Assembly: GCA_024195585.1 (NCBI GenBank)
Contig: SWBL01000652.1
Location: 1-13,441 of the forward strand
Direction of reading: 5' to 3'
Source of the DNA: Aureobasidium sp. EXF-3400
Lineage: Eukaryota; Ascomycota; Dothideomycetes; Dothideales; Saccotheciaceae
Length of the DNA stretch: 13,441 bases
Shown here: positions 10,001 to 13,441 of the stretch, in pieces
Layout of the letters: every line of letters starts with the position of its first letter
How positions within the stretch are numbered: position 1 is the first letter of the stretch
Translations under genes and position numbers: made by a program
Notes under the pieces: generated by a model
The model's input: only the letters and a program-made list of their open reading frames with translations
Database searches by the model: none
What the model was told of the DNA's origin: nothing

Positions 10001-11407
10001 CTACCATTCCGGGTCTTCAGAGACAGCTTGACAGCCAGTTCCTCCAATGTAGTCTCTTGCCTCTGTATCGTTATCCACAACCTTGGGATGTCTATCTCCC
10101 TTTGCTTTTGTGCGATCCCACTCGAGCACGCCTGTGGGGTCGATAATGGCCAGAACTCTTCGCTCGCCCAGAAGCCGTGTGATGTTCTCGTGAATCAGTC
10201 GTCGTGCGATGAAGTTGAGTGAGAAAACTTCGCGGAAGGAGAAGACGATAGCGCAGGCATTGGCGTGGCAGCCAGAGCCAGGGTCGGATGGGTCTGGTTT
10301 GCCTAGCTCGTAGGCCAATGCTCTTGTCAATCTTTCGGCACCAGGGAAGCGTACGGCACCTCGTAGCTTGAAGACTACGACTTTACGGCCACAGTTGATG
10401 TTGTGTAGATCGTGCTTGTCGTCGTCGCTGGCGACGAGAGTGGACACGGTGGTTTGGACGGTCGATCTTGCGACATGACTGACATCCATCATATGAAGTC
10501 CCATGTCGCGCGAGAGTTGTTCACACATGGCCACGCCACGCACACTGTTGCCTCGCTCGTCGATCTTGGGCGAGAAAGTGGCAAGACCGACCTGACCAGG
10601 AAGACTGCCCATGATTGCTCCGGCGACACCACTCTTTGCCGGAAAGCCGACGTTGGAGACCCAATCACCAGCTGCGTCGTACATGCCGCAGGTGGTCATA
10701 ACAGACAGAACCTGACGGACACTTGTGTGTGGAATGATTTGTTCCTCGGTGACTGGGTGGACGCCGCCATTGGAGAGCACAGCGGACATCATAGCCAGAT
10801 CCTTGACGTTGACATTGATAGCGCATTGACGAATGTAACCTTTGACTGCCTCTCTAGGGTCGCAAGTGATGATGCCAGCAGCCTTCAACATGTATCCTAT
10901 CGCCATGTTACGGTCGGCATCTTTCAACTCGGCCTTGTATACCTCCTCGTCGACATGCAACTCTCGACCAGCGAGCTTAGACAGCACCTTCAAAATGCGA
11001 TCGGTTCGATCGGCAAGTGTTGCGGTGGGCGAGACGACGAGTGAGTGGGCAGTGATGGCGCCGGCGTTGATCATAGGATTCATGGGTCGGTTCGTGCTGC
11101 GCTCGAGTGACAGTTGGTTGAATCTGTCGCCAGAAGGTTCAACTCCGATCTTCTTGAGAACCTGCTCAAGACCGGCATCCTCGATGGCGATGGCGTAGAC
11201 GAAGGACTTGGAGATGGACTGGATGGAGAATTCGATGTGGTCGTCGCCTGCAGAGTAAAGGTTACCGTCGACCATAGCCAGGGCGACTGCCATCTTGGAC
11301 GTGTCTGCCTTGGCTAGGGTCTCGATGTAGTCGGCAGCAGCTCCTCCCTCGTTCGGTCGCGCCTTCTCAAGGACATGGTTGAGATAATCCGGAATAGGTG
11401 ACTTCAT
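10001..11407 (-). CDS. Glutaminase (serine-dependent, beta-lactamase fold) with STAS-like C-terminal domain
   Basis: The enzyme hydrolyses glutamine to glutamate and ammonia. This 468-residue, intron-free protein belongs to the bacterial-type Glutaminase family (PF04960). Its catalytic S-x-x-K is S64-I-S-K67 within FSIQSISKSF. Other expected active-site residues are present: N114 (in PMNPMINAGAI), E160, N167, Y191, Y243 (GMYDAAGD) and V261 (FPAKSGVAG). The glutaminase domain ends near 325. Residues about 340-428 look like a STAS (anti-sigma-antagonist) fold, with strand VVVFKLRGAV and the later helix-strand RLLGERRVLAIIDPTG, as in the long bacterial glutaminases. No targeting signal is evident. 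The ATG at 11405-11407 (A at -3) is the first in frame: upstream the frame continues only through a TTG to a TGA. The neighbouring ferrochelatase is in tandem, 381 bp upstream. Confidence 0.93.
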   Translation of the reverse strand: MKSPIPDYLNHVLEKARPNEGGAAADYIETLAKADTSKMAVALAMVDGNLYSAGDDHIEFSIQSISKSFVYAIAIEDAGLEQVLKKIGVEPSGDRFNQLSLERSTNRPMNPMINAGAITAHSLVVSPTATLADRTDRILKVLSKLAGRELHVDEEVYKAELKDADRNMAIGYMLKAAGIITCDPREAVKGYIRQCAINVNVKDLAMMSAVLSNGGVHPVTEEQIIPHTSVRQVLSVMTTCGMYDAAGDWVSNVGFPAKSGVAGAIMGSLPGQVGLATFSPKIDERGNSVRGVAMCEQLSRDMGLHMMDVSHVARSTVQTTVSTLVASDDDKHDLHNINCGRKVVVFKLRGAVRFPGAERLTRALAYELGKPDPSDPGSGCHANACAIVFSFREVFSLNFIARRLIHENITRLLGERRVLAIIDPTGVLEWDRTKAKGDRHPKVVDNDTEARDYIGGTGCQAVSEDPEW

Positions 11408-11510
11408 GTTAGTGGTGAGACGCAAGGGATGAGTGAAAGACGCGCGGAAGTGAGCGAAGAAGTCTTGCAAGGCTGGTCGCCTCCGGTACAAACTCGTCGA
11501 CTCATCGCAT
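11404..11510 (-). promoter_or_regulatory. Two upstream ORFs in the glutaminase leader
   Basis: A minimal uORF, ATG-CGA-TGA, occupies 11502-11510. Overlapping it, an ATG at 11503-11505 (G at -3) opens a 33-codon frame whose TGA (11404-11406) overlaps the glutaminase ATG (11405-11407) as ATGA. If the mRNA starts upstream of 11510, ribosomes must pass both. The layout suggests control by termination-reinitiation or leaky scanning; the transcript start is unknown. Confidence 0.45.
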
Positions 11511-11788
11511 CCTGCCTTGCATCAGAGTTGTTTTCTTCCATTTACGTACATTTTTGTTCGCCAAGCACAGTCAAATCTCAGAAAATCTCAACGGCTTGAC
11601 GTAATACCTTCGGCTTTTGCGCATGTGACACACGTGGTCGGAGCGTGGTACGAGAACTTTCGCAAGATCTTATCAGATGACTCGGTCCTGCTACCGACTG
11701 CATCAATTATCCCTCCAACCCTATCGCCGACATCGCCACGCCTATTTGACTTGAGACTTGGCTTGATATCGGATCTATCCCTTGTTTT
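11408..11788 (-). promoter_or_regulatory. Glutaminase promoter region with candidate bZIP, E-box and GATA sites
   Basis: This gap lies between the ferrochelatase stop and the glutaminase ATG, so it acts as glutaminase promoter and leader and as ferrochelatase 3' flank. It contains TGACGTAA (11597-11604, near the ATF/CREB consensus), the E-box CACGTG (11631-11636), and several GATA cores between 11671 and 11779. Two of these fit HGATAR on the minus strand (TATC at 11671 and at 11722), the type bound by AreA-like nitrogen regulators. Such short motifs arise often by chance. Confidence 0.35.
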
Positions 11789-13129
11789 CTAGAGCCCTCT
11801 ATCTGCTACGACTCTATCGCCAGTGAACATCATACGAGCATCCTTACAGACATCCTTCTGACAGTCAATACACCTATTCCCAAACTGACGAGAAGACCTC
11901 TCTCCACCATCTATATGTTCCTTAACCATCCCTGCAAGCGCTTCGATGAACAGCGGACTACCGTTCAAGCTCTCAGCTCGCTTGATAGTATCCTTACGTC
12001 CGGACTCGCCAATCAGCTCTTCATCTAATTCATACAGCGTTTCGATATGATCAGAGGTAAAAGCAATGGGAACCAAAAGCAAATGCGTTTCTCCCTTTTT
12101 GACGAACTTTTCAACCACCTCGCTCGTTTGTGGACCTAGCCAGGGTTGAGGTCCTACTTTCGATTGCCAGCAGAGGCGATATGCGTTGGAAAAGCCGAGA
12201 TGCTGCATCACTGCATACACTGTAGCAGAGACTTCTGACGAATATGCATCGCCTTGTCGAACCTTGTCAGCTTCGTTTCACGCCGTATTAGAGTGTCCTA
12301 AGGACGACGCACCTTGGTTCACCGCACGCATAGGCTGACTATGCGCCGAGAAGATAATCGTGACATCTTTTCGTTCATCGCTTGGATATGTCGCAAGACC
12401 AGCTTGGATATTCTGCGCAACAGCTTCCACGAACTTTGGGTGTGCAGGCCAACGATCGATGATACTCCAATCGATCTGATCGCCAGGACTTTCCAGCCTC
12501 TCTCTACATCTAAATAGCTCATTGATTGAACTTCCAGTCGTTCCGCACGAGTATTGCGGATATTGGGAGAAGGCAATCGCTCTGCCTCGTTTGCCGAATC
12601 CATCCTCGAGGAGCTTAGAGTACACATCTTCGGTCAAAGGATGAGCATACCGGAATGCAACATATGGCAAATGCGGTGCTGATGAAGGCGAAGTTGTGTC
12701 CAGGATCCGGCAAGTCTCTTCTGCTTGTAATTCAGACCATTTACGGATCGGGGAGCCACCACCAATTGCTGCATACTGTTTTTGGATCTTGGATGTTCTG
12801 AATCTAGTGATTAGGTTTGCAAAGATCTTTTGGAATCTTCCGAATGGTATAATATCTCCATCTGACTGTTTTGGTGAATGTGGTCAGAAGGTGAGGTAGG
12901 TTAGGATGAGTACTTTCGAGGGAAGTCTTACGAAGAGTCTATGCAGGAAGTCTCGAACTTCTCCTTGGTCACCAGGACCGCCCATGTTCATGAACACTAC
13001 ACCAGTCGGTCCATATTTTCTAGGTCCAGTGTCCGTCTTTGTGCTGAGATGTCGTTGTACTTGAGATGGTCGACTGAACTGAGCTCGCCGCTGCATGGCG
13101 TTGATATTCCTAGATAAGTTCACAGCCAT
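11789..13129 (-). CDS. HEM15: Ferrochelatase, mitochondrial, three exons
   Basis: It inserts Fe2+ into protoporphyrin IX, the last step of haem synthesis, at the matrix face of the inner mitochondrial membrane. Exons are 13129-12932, 12865-12313 and 12252-11789. They join in frame (phases 0 and 1) to give 404 residues, near the usual ~390-420. Residues 1-30 form an Arg-rich, acid-free presequence ending RHLST. Family blocks follow: TGVVFMNMGGP (42-52), SKIQKQYAAIGGGSPIRKW (91-109), AFSQYPQYSCGTTGSS (164-179), the catalytic-His block with H241, and SDHIETLYELD (317-327, with H319 and E321). C173 plus C378, C381 and C386 (C-x2-C-x4-C) match the four [2Fe-2S] ligands of the animal enzyme, which budding yeast lacks. 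The His block reads SAHSQP rather than SAHSLP. The ATG at 13127-13129 is the first available; a TTG extension upstream has no ATG. Confidence 0.95.
12253..12312 (-). other. Ferrochelatase intron 2
   Basis: This 60-nt intron has donor GTGCGT, branch-like CTGAC and acceptor ACAAG. Splicing in phase 1 restores AVNQGDAYSSEVSATVYAVM, the expected ferrochelatase sequence. A second AG lies 10 nt earlier (CTGACAAG), but using it shifts the frame. Confidence 0.93.
12866..12931 (-). other. Ferrochelatase intron 1
   Basis: This 66-nt intron has donor GTAAGA, branch-like CTGAC about 18 nt before the acceptor, and acceptor ACAG. Removing it joins HRLF to SDGDIIPFG in phase 0, restoring the family's RLF-x-D-x-D-IIP block, while the unspliced frame hits a stop (TTCTGA). 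Confidence 0.93.
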
Positions 13130-13441
13130 GCTAATAGTGTCCAACCAGTAGTATATTACGAGTATCAGAAAGGAAGATGCTGACCTCAATGCCGCCAAGG
13201 ACAAAATTGAACAGCGTGTTCACACCCAAGAGTTCAAGAACATGCCTCCAAGAATCCTACGGCCGCTAGTAGGTCTTGGAGGATTCAGTGTACCATGATC
13301 TCGGGTTAGATGTGGGTATGTATAGTTTCACTTTGATGAGCAAAAAGAAGATGCAAAACGTACAGCAGCAGGGATTCCCACGTGGTCACCCACCGTAGTA
13401 CTAATCTGCCGTTCAACTGCTTATGTATGGCAGAGCGGACG
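13130..13441 (-). promoter_or_regulatory. Ferrochelatase 5' flank: promoter and leader with short uORFs
   Basis: No gene is recognised between the ferrochelatase ATG and the right edge. Two short minus-strand uORFs are present: a 3-codon one (13285-13296) and a 7-codon one (13220-13243). A possible leader intron runs from a weak donor GTCAGC near 13182 to TTAG just before the ATG. The palindrome CCACGTGG (E-box core CACGTG) is at 13378-13385. Transcript ends are unknown, so which of these are transcribed cannot be told. Confidence 0.4.
13245..13282. repeat. Inverted repeat / hairpin in the ferrochelatase 5' flank
   Basis: The arms are 13245-13260 and 13269-13282: CCTCCAAGA pairs with TCTTGGAGG and CCTAC with GTAGG, giving 14 perfect base pairs interrupted only by a 2-nt (AT) bulge, around the 8-nt loop GGCCGCTA. 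It starts 116 bp upstream of the ATG and would form in RNA or act as a palindromic DNA site. Confidence 0.75.

Noticed and set aside
11408..11491. 28-residue N-terminal extension of the glutaminase beginning at a TTG
   Set aside because: The frame runs into a TGA upstream without any ATG, and bacterial homologues align from about the ATG at 11407.
13130..13204. 25-residue N-terminal extension of ferrochelatase beginning at a TTG
   Set aside because: No ATG lies in this frame before an upstream stop. The Met at 13129 starts a good mitochondrial presequence.
13130..13257. A minus-strand frame of about 42 codons ending one base before the ferrochelatase ATG, with a plausible hydrophobic translation
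   Set aside because: It has no start codon and matches no family I know. A gene ending 1 nt before the next start is unlikely in a fungus, and an open stretch of this length is expected by chance.

Overview
The window is eukaryotic nuclear DNA from a filamentous ascomycete (Pezizomycotina; a Dothideomycete-like fungus is my guess, not shown). The signs are a single-polypeptide NADH glutamate synthase, two short spliceosomal introns (60 and 66 nt, CTGAC-type branch sites), gene spacing of 0.3-1.5 kb, no operons, and a ferrochelatase that keeps the four cysteines of a [2Fe-2S] centre.

Layout. (1) 1-4690, + strand: the C-terminal ~1,562 residues of glutamate synthase (GLT1), cut by the left edge. 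(2) 4970-5467, - strand: a broken reading frame with intein/LAGLIDADG homing-endonuclease motifs, convergent with GLT1. (3) 5468-6401: mostly empty DNA leading to (4) 6402-7886, + strand: an acyltransferase-3 family membrane protein. (5) 8238-9023, - strand: a DUF2278 (YukJ-like) protein. (6) 9024-10000: no gene seen. (7) 10001-11407, - strand: a serine-dependent glutaminase with a STAS-like C-terminal domain. (8) 11789-13129, - strand: ferrochelatase (HEM15) in three exons, with its 5' flank running to the right edge.

How the genes relate. GLT1 makes two glutamates from glutamine and 2-oxoglutarate, while the glutaminase hydrolyses glutamine to glutamate and ammonia, so two glutamine-consuming, glutamate-forming enzymes lie about 5 kb apart. 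I see no evidence that they are co-regulated. Ferrochelatase is the last step of haem synthesis. The acyltransferase and the DUF2278 protein have no evident tie to these.

The most unusual item is the endonuclease relic beside GLT1, a gene known to host inteins in some fungi. Other points of interest are a substitution in the ferrochelatase active-site signature, upstream ORFs whose stop codons overlap the start codons of the glutaminase and the acyltransferase, and a strong hairpin in the ferrochelatase 5' flank.
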